Below, one piece after another: positions 53,423-61,085 of a stretch of DNA of 64,000 nucleotides. Location of the stretch: the NCBI GenBank assembly GCA_963704505.1, contig OY969912.1:124001-188000 (forward strand), given 5' to 3'. This DNA comes from VRUE01 sp963704505. Lineage in GTDB: Bacteria; Actinomycetota; Thermoleophilia; Solirubrobacterales; 70-9. Positions within the stretch are counted from its first letter, which is position 1. The number at the start of each line of letters is the position of its first letter. Both the position numbers and the translations under genes were made by a program. Under the pieces are notes generated by a model that saw only the letters and a program-made list of their open reading frames with translations, did no database searches and had not been told where the DNA came from.

Positions 53423-53465
53423 TCCCTGTTGAGCGGTACTCCCTGCCCACTCCCAAGCGGGCAGG
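53423..53465 (-). promoter_or_regulatory. Leader element of giant operon 2 with hairpin
   Basis: TCCCTGTT, four variable bases, then GGTACTCCCTGCC at 53423-53447 repeats the leader of giant operon 1. It partly overlaps a perfect 7-bp inverted repeat, CCTGCCC at 53442-53448 and GGGCAGG at 53459-53465, 10-nt loop. The element lies 61-85 nt upstream of the GTG start. Confidence 0.55.
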
Positions 53466-53468
53466 AGA

Positions 53469-53497
53469 TTCATACCAGACTCGCGGAGGAAAGACAA
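53469..53497 (-). promoter_or_regulatory. Candidate promoter of giant operon 2
   Basis: On the minus strand TTGTCT (53497-53492) and TATGAA (53474-53469) are separated by exactly 17 nt, a good housekeeping-type pair. Transcription would start near 53462, just before the leader element, about 100 nt upstream of the first start codon. Confidence 0.5.
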
Positions 53498-53530
53498 TCA
53501 AGTCGTTCCTAGCAACGACAGGTTCTTACT

Positions 53531-54217
53531 CTATGAGATAGGTCGCTTTCCTGAATCACGGGTGGATTCGGCGATCTCGCGGGCCGGGTCGGCTCCAAGG
53601 TAAGGGGAGAGGCCGAACTCGACCAGGTCGGGAAGGAGGTCGATCAGGGGGCCGCTGTCGTTGATGATCGAGCGGCTGAGCTGGGCGATGACGCCGCCGA
53701 TCAGCGAGTCCTCGGTCGAGTCGGGCAGCCCGGGGCGGTCCGGCCGGCGGCCCTTCGCCAGGTGCGGCGCGGCGCTCCCGATCACCTCGCGGCAGTGGGT
53801 GACGACCTGGGGAGTGGCGGTGAATGGGGCGACCAGGCAGAAGCCCGCCAGCGCCGGCTCCTCGTCGAAGAATTCGAGTGTCGTGCGGAGTGCCGCGACC
53901 CACTGCCGCGACCAGTCGTCATCCGCCGCCGCGATCGCCTCGGCGATCAACACCCGGACGTGCTCGGCGACCGCGTCGAAGGCGACGATGAAGGCCTCCT
54001 CTTTGTCGCGGAAGTTCTCGTAGAAAACCCGGTTGGAGACAGCCGCCCCCTTCGCGATCTCGGTGATCGTCGCACCCGCGTATCCACGCTCGGAGACGAG
54101 CGTGGCGACCGCGGCCAGGAGCCGCTCGCGCTGTGACTCGGCCACCTCCTCCTGCGTGAGGCCGTGACGGCCACCCGGCAGAGGGCCGAGACCGCCGCTC
54201 GCGTCCGCGGCGCTCAC
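53531..54217 (-). CDS. TetR-family regulator (P type) next to giant operon 2
   Basis: A 228-residue regulator. The GTG at 54217 overlaps the upstream stop (GTGA) and gives the leader GGLGPLPGGRHGLTQEEVAE, matching its paralogue at 33996; the longer frame lies inside the upstream gene. The helix-turn-helix reads LVSERGYAGATITEIAKGAA then FYENFRDKEEAF. The C-terminal end, LPDLVEFGLSPYLGAD, again matches the paralogue. It lies 169 nt upstream of the first giant gene of operon 2 and is probably its regulator. Confidence 0.85.
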   Translation of the reverse strand: MSAADASGGLGPLPGGRHGLTQEEVAESQRERLLAAVATLVSERGYAGATITEIAKGAAVSNRVFYENFRDKEEAFIVAFDAVAEHVRVLIAEAIAAADDDWSRQWVAALRTTLEFFDEEPALAGFCLVAPFTATPQVVTHCREVIGSAAPHLAKGRRPDRPGLPDSTEDSLIGGVIAQLSRSIINDSGPLIDLLPDLVEFGLSPYLGADPAREIAESTRDSGKRPIS

Positions 54218-55401
54218 GAATCGACCCGGTTCAGCTCGAGCTCCTCGGTGGCGGCGGCAACACCGAGGTAGGGCAGGACCGCCGTGTACATCGCCTCGGG
54301 AACGACATCGGGCTGGTGCGGGGAAGCACCGTGGGCGACCGCGAGGTACATCTGGCTGAGGAGCCCACCGGCGACCGACTCGGCAGTCGCCCGGGTGAGC
54401 GAGCCCGATGCGCCGGGCTCCGACCGGCCTTCGTCGAGCAGGTCGATCAGCTCTTCGATCCCCTTGCCGAGCAGCAGCTGGACCCGCTCTCCCCCCCGCC
54501 GGACCTCGACGACCGTGAAGTGGGTCACGCGCTCGTCCTCCGCGAGATAGCGAAGCAGGGCGTAGGCGGTGGCGCGGAGACGATCTCGCCACGCCACGAG
54601 GCCGGCCCGCGCCGCCTCGGCCTGGCGGCGGTAGCGTTCGAACTCGGCGGCGTAGGTCTCGTAGAAACAGTCCTCGAGGCCGTCGAACCGGGCGTCGAAA
54701 ACGGCGCGGGAGACGCCGGCGCCCGCGCAGAGCATCTCGACGGTCACGCTGTCGAAGCCGTGCTCGAAGCAGAGGTCGATCATCGCCTGCTGGAGCGGTT
54801 CGCGAGCGCGCGGGGGCGGGGCGATCTCGAGCTCCTCGGCGGCAGCCTCGGGGCCGAGATAGGGAAGGACGACGGCGTACATCAGCTCCGGCACGAGGTC
54901 CGCCTCCGGGAGGAGCTCTCCATCGGCGACCGCGGCGTAGAGCCGGTTCAGGATGCCGCCGGCGAGCGCCTCGGCCGTCGCCCTCGTGATCCGGTCGGGG
55001 TCGGGCGTGGCGAGCCGCCCCTCATCAAGGAGGTCGATCATCTGCCGGATTCCGCGCCATTGGATGTCCTGGACTCGCGGCCCGGCGTTGCGGACCTCGG
55101 TGACCATCAGGTGCGCGCGCGCCGGATCTGCCACCAGCCAGCGATGGAATGCGTAGGCGACAGCGCGCAGTCTCTGGCGCCAGCCCACGGCGTCTTCGAG
55201 GGCCGTTTTGAAATCGACCAAAAGCTGGTCGAGCTCGCGCTCGAAGACACCGCAGAAGCACTCCTCGAGATCGAGGTCGATCTGGCCCGGGTCGACTTCG
55301 GCGCGGCGGCAGACGGCGTCGAGCGTGATGCTCTCAAGCCCTCGCTCGAAGCAGAGCTCGATGAGGGCGCGGTCCAGGGGGTCGGGCGGAGCGCTCGTCA
55401 G
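54214..55401 (-). CDS. Fused double TetR regulator (D type)
   Basis: About 395 residues with two complete TetR-like units. The first helix-turn-helix is ALIELCFERGLESITLDAVC (about 10-30), the second AMIDLCFEHGFDSVTVEMLC (about 205-225). Both ligand domains share phrases such as RLRAVAYAFHRWL and RLRATAYALLRYL, and ELMYAVVLPYLG and EAMYTAVLPYLG. No ATG, GTG or TTG lies close to the first domain. A CTG overlapping the stop of the upstream TetR gene (CTGA) is the most economical start, while a GTG at 55548 would add a 49-residue Arg/Ser-rich leader read inside that gene. The start is therefore uncertain. It is the middle gene of a three-TetR operon. Confidence 0.75.
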   Translation of the reverse strand: MTSAPPDPLDRALIELCFERGLESITLDAVCRRAEVDPGQIDLDLEECFCGVFERELDQLLVDFKTALEDAVGWRQRLRAVAYAFHRWLVADPARAHLMVTEVRNAGPRVQDIQWRGIRQMIDLLDEGRLATPDPDRITRATAEALAGGILNRLYAAVADGELLPEADLVPELMYAVVLPYLGPEAAAEELEIAPPPRAREPLQQAMIDLCFEHGFDSVTVEMLCAGAGVSRAVFDARFDGLEDCFYETYAAEFERYRRQAEAARAGLVAWRDRLRATAYALLRYLAEDERVTHFTVVEVRRGGERVQLLLGKGIEELIDLLDEGRSEPGASGSLTRATAESVAGGLLSQMYLAVAHGASPHQPDVVPEAMYTAVLPYLGVAAATEELELNRVDS

Positions 55402-56084
55402 GCGTCCGCTCCGCCGCTCGGTTCGGCCGCGATGGCAGCCGCCTTCTCCTCGCCGATGTACGGACGAAGAAGCAACTCGATGTTCTCGGGGATCAGATCG
55501 GGAATCCTGTCGGCCTCCGAGAGGACCAGGCGCTGGTAGGCGGACCACAGCACCGCGCCGGCGAGAATGTCCTCGGTCGAATCCGGAAGCGAGGCGGCGT
55601 CGGGGTTGTAATCGCGGCCAAGCCGGAGGATCGGGACGAAGCCGCGGACGACGATCTCATACCGGGCGAGCATCTCCGGGCCGGCGGTCGGCGCCTCGAC
55701 CAGACAGGCGCGGGCGATCAGGGGCTCGGCGATGATCGACCCGAAGAACGCACGCAGCGCGGCCGCGACCTGGGTGGGCCACTCACCGTCGGTTCCGGCG
55801 ACCGCCTCCCGAACTTCCTCCTTGGTGCTGGCGATCGCGACGTCGAAGAGTTCGGCGAAGGCCTCCTGCTTGTTGCCGTAGTGCTTGTAGAAGGTCTTGA
55901 AGCCGACCTTCGCGCGTTTGACGATCAGCTCGACCGTGACCCCCGCATATCCGCGCTTGGCGATCAGTTCCCCGGTCGCGCGGCGAATGCGCCGACGCTG
56001 CGCCTCGGCAAGCGTGTCCCGGGTGAGGCCGCGCTCCGGCTGCTCGAGAGTCGATCGAGCCGCTCTTCCGGGCAGGGCGCGCAT
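55398..56084 (-). CDS. TetR-family regulator (M type), first of the three-TetR operon
   Basis: A 228-residue regulator. The ATG at 56084 gives MRALPGRAARSTLEQPERG, the same leader as the regulator at 34679. The helix-turn-helix is LIAKRGYAGVTVELIVKRAK then TFYKHYGNKQEAF, nearly identical to that paralogue. The ligand domain ends in AVLWSAYQRLVLSEADRI and LLLRPYIGEEKA. The nearly equal recognition regions of the two M-type proteins predict the same or very similar DNA sites. It diverges from the MMPL transporter at 56137, leaving only 52 nt between starts. Confidence 0.85.
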   Translation of the reverse strand: MRALPGRAARSTLEQPERGLTRDTLAEAQRRRIRRATGELIAKRGYAGVTVELIVKRAKVGFKTFYKHYGNKQEAFAELFDVAIASTKEEVREAVAGTDGEWPTQVAAALRAFFGSIIAEPLIARACLVEAPTAGPEMLARYEIVVRGFVPILRLGRDYNPDAASLPDSTEDILAGAVLWSAYQRLVLSEADRIPDLIPENIELLLRPYIGEEKAAAIAAEPSGGADA

Positions 56085-56136
56085 GGGGGAAGCATAGAGA
56101 CGGCTCCGACGACGGCTGAAAATCACCTGGCCGGGT

Positions 56137-58377
56137 ATGAGCGTTCCTATGCCGCACAGGGAATCTGATCCGGACGGGGGCGGAAGGCGCGGTTTCGCCT
56201 ACTGGCTGGCACGGGGGATCGTCTGGCTGCGCTTCCTGATCCTGCCCGCCTGGATCGCCGGGGCGGTCTTCGCCTCGATCCACCTGCCTTCGATTTTCAA
56301 CGCCGAAACGGCGGATCTGGGCAACCTGCTGCCGCCCTCGTCGAAGTCGATCGAAGTCGAAGAACGGGCGATCGAGAAGTTCGGCCTGCCGCTGCTCAGC
56401 CGCACGATCGTCGTCGCCGCCCAGCCGTCGGGCTTCACGACGGCGCAGAATGCCGCCGCCGCTCGCTACATCGGCGCCGTCGACGCCGGCGGGGCCGGGG
56501 AAGTGCTCCGCGCCGCGCCGCTTCCCGACGCTCCGGGGGTCCTCGCCTCGCAGAACCCGGGAACGACCCTCGTCACCTACCTCTACATAGACCCGAAGCT
56601 GAGCGAAGCGGAATCGGATGAAGCCGCGCACGGCTTCGCCGCCGGCCTGAAGGAAGCCACGGGCGCGGCCCAGGTCGAGGTGACCGGCGCCTTCCCCGCC
56701 GGCGCCGCCGAAACCGACATCGGCGACGAATACATCCTCTGGGTGGAGCTGGCGACAGTCCTCCTCGTCGGCGGGATCCTCGCCTTCCACTTCAGATCGG
56801 TCGGCATTCCGCTGCTCGGCCTGGTGAGCGTCGCGATCGCCTACCAGCTGGCCGACCACGTGCTCGGCTGGATGGGCGATCGCTACGGGCTCGAAATCCC
56901 CAAGGAGGTCGAGCCGGTAGTCATCGCCCTGCTCTTCGGCACCCTGACCGACTACGTCGTCTTCTTCGTCTCCGACTACCGTCGCCGCCTGCTGAACGGG
57001 GAGCGCTCCCACCTGGCCGCCACCGAGGCGACCGCCGAGCTGCTCCCGGTGATCCTCACAGCCGCACTGATGATCGCCGGGGCGACCCTGACGCTCCTCC
57101 TCTCCGGGGTCCGCTTCCTCTCCGCTTTCGGCCCGGGAATGGCCGTCTCGGTCGTGATCGGCGCCGCGATCGCCGTCACCTTCGTGCCCGCCGCCCTGGC
57201 CGTGTTCGGTCGCGTCCTGCTCTGGCCCTGGAAGCCGGGCCGGCGAGAGCGGGCCGGCGCCGAGGGCGACCCCGGGGCCGGCACGCGCGGCCATCTGGTC
57301 GGCTTCGCCGCCAACCACCCGCTGATCGTCATCTCGGTCTCGGTCCTGGTCCTCGTCGCAGCGGCGACGGGCCTGCGGCACATGGCACTCGGCAACCCGC
57401 TGATCCGCGGGCTTCCCGAGTCGAGCTCGCCGAAGAAGGGCTATGACCTGGCCGCGGCGAGCTTCGGGCCCGGCGTCCTCGGCCCGACGATGCTCGTCCT
57501 CGAAGGGCCGGGCATCGCCGAAGGGGAGGACCAGCTCGGCGAGCTCCAGTCCCGCCTCGGCGAACAGCCGGGCGTCTCCGGCGTCGTCGGCCCGACCGAC
57601 CAACCGCTGCAGACGCGCTCCGGGGTCATGCTCTCGCCCGACGGTGACGCGGCGCGCTACATCCTCGTCCTCGACGGCGACCCCGACGGGTCCGAAGCGA
57701 GCGAGGCCCTCTCGGGACTGGAAGAAGACCTCCCCGACCTGCTCGAGGAAAGCGGGCTCGACGAGGTGCAGGTCGGGATCACCGGGGACACGACGATCGC
57801 CACCGAACTCACCGACGACACCTGGAGCGCCCTCGCCCGGGTCGCTCCAGCCGCCCTGGCCCTGCTCGTCCTCCTGCTCTGGGTCCTGCTGCGCAGCTGG
57901 GCCGCCCCGCTCTACCTGGTCGGCGTCAGCGTGCTCACCGTCGCCGCAGCGCTCGGCCTCACCGTCTACGTCTTCCAGGGCCTTCTCGGCTACGAGGACC
58001 TCGCCTTCTTCGTCCCGGTGGCGACCTCGATCCTCCTGCTCGCGCTCGGCGCCGACTACAACGTCTTCCTGATCAGCCGGATCTGGCGGGAGGCCGAGCA
58101 CCAGGACCTGCGCCCGGCGATCAGGACGGCGGGCTCGCGTGCGGCCAGGGCGATCACCGTCGCCGGCCTGATCCTCGCCCTCTCCTTCGCTGCCGTGGCG
58201 CTGATCCCGATCGAGGCCTTCCGCGAGATGGCCTTCGCGATGAGCGTCGGCCTCCTGCTCGACACGCTGATCGCACGGACGTTCCTGATCCCCGCCCTGG
58301 TCAGCCATTTCGGCCGTGGCGGCGAACACGACGAGCCGGCCGCCCCCGAAGGCTCGGCCTCGATTCCCACTTCCTAG
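56137..58377 (+). CDS. MMPL/RND-family membrane transporter
   Basis: A 746-residue transporter, shorter than the MMPL protein at 16540. After one N-terminal helix (about 25-48) there is an outer loop, then a helix block with TLTDYVVFFVSDYRRRL (about 268-284), a cytoplasmic stretch of charged residues (about 365-390), a further helix and second outer loop, and the second helix block with LGADYNVFLISRIWRE (about 634-650). The paired acidic residues are typical of proton-driven MMPL proteins that move lipids or drugs. The start codon lies 52 nt from the divergent TetR gene at 56084, so TetR control is likely. A cupin gene follows 19 nt after the stop. Confidence 0.85.
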   Translation: MSVPMPHRESDPDGGGRRGFAYWLARGIVWLRFLILPAWIAGAVFASIHLPSIFNAETADLGNLLPPSSKSIEVEERAIEKFGLPLLSRTIVVAAQPSGFTTAQNAAAARYIGAVDAGGAGEVLRAAPLPDAPGVLASQNPGTTLVTYLYIDPKLSEAESDEAAHGFAAGLKEATGAAQVEVTGAFPAGAAETDIGDEYILWVELATVLLVGGILAFHFRSVGIPLLGLVSVAIAYQLADHVLGWMGDRYGLEIPKEVEPVVIALLFGTLTDYVVFFVSDYRRRLLNGERSHLAATEATAELLPVILTAALMIAGATLTLLLSGVRFLSAFGPGMAVSVVIGAAIAVTFVPAALAVFGRVLLWPWKPGRRERAGAEGDPGAGTRGHLVGFAANHPLIVISVSVLVLVAAATGLRHMALGNPLIRGLPESSSPKKGYDLAAASFGPGVLGPTMLVLEGPGIAEGEDQLGELQSRLGEQPGVSGVVGPTDQPLQTRSGVMLSPDGDAARYILVLDGDPDGSEASEALSGLEEDLPDLLEESGLDEVQVGITGDTTIATELTDDTWSALARVAPAALALLVLLLWVLLRSWAAPLYLVGVSVLTVAAALGLTVYVFQGLLGYEDLAFFVPVATSILLLALGADYNVFLISRIWREAEHQDLRPAIRTAGSRAARAITVAGLILALSFAAVALIPIEAFREMAFAMSVGLLLDTLIARTFLIPALVSHFGRGGEHDEPAAPEGSASIPTS

Positions 58378-58396
58378 ATGCGGGTAGGCACCGCCC

Positions 58397-58813
58397 ATGG
58401 ATGATTACGCGATCGTCGTCGCAACCGATGCCGAGGATGCCTACGCCGACAGCAACGTCCCCGGCGAGTTCCGCAGCCTGACCGAGGCGCTCGGCGCCCA
58501 GCAGCTCGCGGCGACGCTGATCCGCATCCCGCCGCACTCGGACTTCGAGCAGGGCAACGGCCACTTCCATGACGAGATCGAGGAGATCTACCTGGTGACC
58601 CGCGGGACGCTGACGATGCGTTTCGGCGAGCGAATCGAAGAGGTCGAGGCCGGCTCCGTGGTGCGGGTCGCCCCCACCACGGTGCGCTCGCATCGGAACC
58701 AGGGCGAGGAGCCGGTCGAGATGTGGGCGATCTCCCAGAAGCGGGGCAACGGCGACGCAACCAAGGTCGAGGACTTCTGGGAGGCGTCGCCCGAGGCCAG
58801 CCAGGAGGAGTGA
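58397..58813 (+). CDS. Cupin-domain protein
   Basis: A 138-residue single-domain cupin. The first motif, HFHDEIEEIYLVTRGTLTM, supplies His, His and Glu; the second motif has VRVAPTTVRSHRNQGEEP with the further histidine, so the metal site looks complete, unlike in the cupin at 3969. Possible roles range from small-molecule dioxygenase to binding protein. It follows the MMPL gene by 19 nt on the same strand and converges with the glycosyltransferase gene. No signal peptide. Confidence 0.8.
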   Translation: MDDYAIVVATDAEDAYADSNVPGEFRSLTEALGAQQLAATLIRIPPHSDFEQGNGHFHDEIEEIYLVTRGTLTMRFGERIEEVEAGSVVRVAPTTVRSHRNQGEEPVEMWAISQKRGNGDATKVEDFWEASPEASQEE

Positions 58814-58840
58814 GGGTCTCGAGCTCTGGGGCTGGAGCCG

Positions 58841-60499
58841 CTACCAGGGCGAGCGTTCTTCGCAGCGGACGTGGCGGGTCTCGTTGGTTCCTTGCGCCCC
58901 GGGCGTGGAGAGCTTGACTCGGTTCGGGTGCCGGGAGCCGACCCGGCGCTCGGCGGCCACCATCACCTGCAAGGCCATCGCGCTCAACTCGCGCAGAGAC
59001 TGGTGGTCGTTCTGCCGGGTGCCGAGGTCGACCTGGGCGAGGGCGTCGAGCCCGCAGAGCCGCAGGCTGTCGATCAGCATCGCGATCTCCACCCCGTAGC
59101 CGACCGGCACCTCGAGCTGCCTGAACAGCGAGCGCTCGATCGCGATCTCACCGGCGAGCGGTTGGCGGAAACCGGCGAGCTCCGGGAAATGGAGGTTCAG
59201 AAAGGGCCTGGCCGTCAGCTCGGTGACCCGCCCGCCCTCGTCGGCCCTGACGGTCCCGTTCGAGGAGAACGGGCGTCGGAAGGCGCCCTTGACCAGACGC
59301 ACATCCTCCTCGAGGAGGAGCGGCCCGAGCAGGCGGCTGACGAAGTCGGCCGAGAAGTCACCGGTGTCGGCGTCGACGAAGACGAGGATCTCCTGATCGA
59401 CGATCTGGGCGGCACGCCACATCGCGTCGCCCTTCCCGTGGCACGGCCCGAATCGCGCCTCGGTCTCCGACTCCGAGACGACGGTGGCGCCGTGCGCGCG
59501 GGCGAGCTCCTGGGTGCGATCCGCAGAGTCGGCGTCGATCACCAGCACCTCGTCGACCAGGCCACACTCGCGAAGTGGGCCGAGCCTCTCGAGGATCGGC
59601 CCGATCGTCCCCCCCACCGTCCGGGCCGGGAGGATGAGGCCGACGCTGCGGTCCTTCGCCGCGAGCAGGTCGGCCGGCGAAAAGCGGCTTCCGTCGTAGG
59701 ACCGCCTGGCGATCCACTCGCCGAGGGCCAGGTCCTTGGCCAAGCCCCGCTCGGCCCGCCCGCGCATTCGGGCCGAGGTGGTTACGCGAACCTGGCCGAG
59801 GCGGTGGATCGGGATCGAGGCCTCCACCAGGCGGTCCTCGAGGTCCTGGTCCTCGAGCGCTGCCAGCCATGCCATTCCGCCGACCGCCCGGTAGGTGCGC
59901 GGGGTGACCCCCAGCGAGGCTCCCGAGAAGTGAGCGTGATCCGCCGGGCCGCGCCCCGCGGCGATCCGGGTCCGCTCGAGCAGGTCCCGCTGGCGCTGCC
60001 GAAGGATCGGCGGCGGCAGACGGCCGGCGCCCTCCCTCTCGAGCAGGACATCTCCGCCGATCGCGCGGGCGCCGGCCTCGAGCGCCTCCAGCTGCCGGAT
60101 CAGCCAGTCCGGCGCGACGATCGAGTCGGCGTCGGTGGTCGCGATCAGGCCGTCCGGCCGCTCGACCTGCTCGAGTCGCGCGCAGGCCATGTCCATCCCG
60201 GTCGCCCTGGCCGGCCCGGCGCCCTGGCCGGGCCCCTCGATCGCCAGGAGGCTCAGCTCCGGGTGTTCGTCGCGGACCGCGTCCAGCTCCAGGGGGGTCC
60301 GATCCGTGCAGGCATCGAGGACCACGATCACCTCGTACTCGGCCGGATCCAATCCTTCCTGTCGGGCCAGGGCCCGGAGACATGCCGCGATCAGGAGCTC
60401 CTCGTCACGAGCCGGGACGACCACGGAGGCGCGCAACTCTCGCGGCGCGGACTCGGCGGCGCGGATCGTCGCCGTGCCGCTGCCGCCCACCTCGCTCAC
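58841..60499 (-). CDS. Two-domain glycosyltransferase: GT2 fused to a glucosyl-3-phosphoglycerate synthase-like domain
   Basis: A 552-residue protein with two family 2-type catalytic domains. The first (about 25-250) has SVVVPARDEELLIAACLRAL and the acidic ATTDADSIVAPDW motif. The second (about 285-525) has LILPARTVGGTIGPIL, EVLVIDADSADRTQELA, CHGKGDAMWRA, LVFVDADTGDF, GGRVTELTARPFLN, RQPLAGEIAI and PVGYGVEIAMLID. These are hallmarks of GpgS, which joins glucose to 3-phosphoglycerate in glucosylglycerate and methylglucose lipopolysaccharide synthesis. GpgS is normally a single domain of about 320 residues. The GTG start overlaps the methyltransferase stop by 4 nt (GTGA). Confidence 0.8.
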   Translation of the reverse strand: MSEVGGSGTATIRAAESAPRELRASVVVPARDEELLIAACLRALARQEGLDPAEYEVIVVLDACTDRTPLELDAVRDEHPELSLLAIEGPGQGAGPARATGMDMACARLEQVERPDGLIATTDADSIVAPDWLIRQLEALEAGARAIGGDVLLEREGAGRLPPPILRQRQRDLLERTRIAAGRGPADHAHFSGASLGVTPRTYRAVGGMAWLAALEDQDLEDRLVEASIPIHRLGQVRVTTSARMRGRAERGLAKDLALGEWIARRSYDGSRFSPADLLAAKDRSVGLILPARTVGGTIGPILERLGPLRECGLVDEVLVIDADSADRTQELARAHGATVVSESETEARFGPCHGKGDAMWRAAQIVDQEILVFVDADTGDFSADFVSRLLGPLLLEEDVRLVKGAFRRPFSSNGTVRADEGGRVTELTARPFLNLHFPELAGFRQPLAGEIAIERSLFRQLEVPVGYGVEIAMLIDSLRLCGLDALAQVDLGTRQNDHQSLRELSAMALQVMVAAERRVGSRHPNRVKLSTPGAQGTNETRHVRCEERSPW

Positions 60500-61083
60500 G
60501 GTTTCACCCAGACGTCGAGGGCATAGCCAGCATCCTTCTCCAAATCGACGGTCTCGCGGCGCAGCGCGCAGCTCTCCCGCAGGATCCGGTGGACCTCGCC
60601 GCCGTCGAGCTCGCGGCGCGGGTCGCGGCCGAGCCAGTGGACGGCGACCAGCGTGCCGCCCTCGGCGAGCGCCGCTTCGATCTTGCGCAGGCCATCGAGA
60701 ACCGCCGAGCGATCCCAGTAGTAGAGGAGCTCGGAGCAGACGATCGCGTCGAACGGGCCCTCGGGGGTCTGCTCGGGCAGCGTCGCCCGCCGAACCTCGA
60801 CCTGGGGGCTGTGCGCCAGCCGACGGCCGGCCGCCTCGACCGCGGTCGGGCTGAAGTCGACCGCCAGCAGCGAGTCGCAGCGCGGCGCCAGCATCTCGGT
60901 GAAGACACCGATCGAGCAGGCAAGCTCGAGCGTCCGTCCGGGTCGGTCGGGCAGCGCGGCGAGGGTGGCCCGGTACTTGCCCTGCTCGTAGTCGCTGGTC
61001 TCGTAGTCCCAGGGGTCGGCCGCCTCCGTGTAGAGACGCTCGAAGTGAGAGAGCGGCGCGCGCGACGGTCGAAGGTCGGCCAT
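60496..61083 (-). CDS. NodS-like SAM-dependent methyltransferase
   Basis: A 195-residue methyltransferase. FERLYTEAADPWDYETSDYE followed by KYRATLAAL is typical of the NodS/DUF-type small methyltransferases, and motif I is LELACSIGVFTEMLA (about 52-66). The acidic end of the next strand is LLAVDFSPTA, and FDAIVCSELLYYW is motif IV. NodS methylates an amino group of a deacetylated chitin-like sugar; a NodB-type deacetylase encoded two genes upstream strengthens that parallel. The ATG at 61083 leaves a 2-nt gap to the preceding stop; the longer frame overlaps that gene and is ignored. Confidence 0.8.
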   Translation of the reverse strand: MADLRPSRAPLSHFERLYTEAADPWDYETSDYEQGKYRATLAALPDRPGRTLELACSIGVFTEMLAPRCDSLLAVDFSPTAVEAAGRRLAHSPQVEVRRATLPEQTPEGPFDAIVCSELLYYWDRSAVLDGLRKIEAALAEGGTLVAVHWLGRDPRRELDGGEVHRILRESCALRRETVDLEKDAGYALDVWVKP

Positions 61084-61085
61084 GG

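Noticed and set aside
50976..53501. An 841-residue minus-strand frame covering the first gene of giant operon 2.
   Set aside because: It is extremely Arg-rich without domains, while the other frame (50987-53362) shows NHL and FN3 repeats, a signal peptide and the CKKGF tail.
58871..60526. A 551-residue plus-strand frame opposite the fused glycosyltransferase.
   Set aside because: The minus-strand frame has clear GT2 and GpgS motifs. The plus-strand frame has none.
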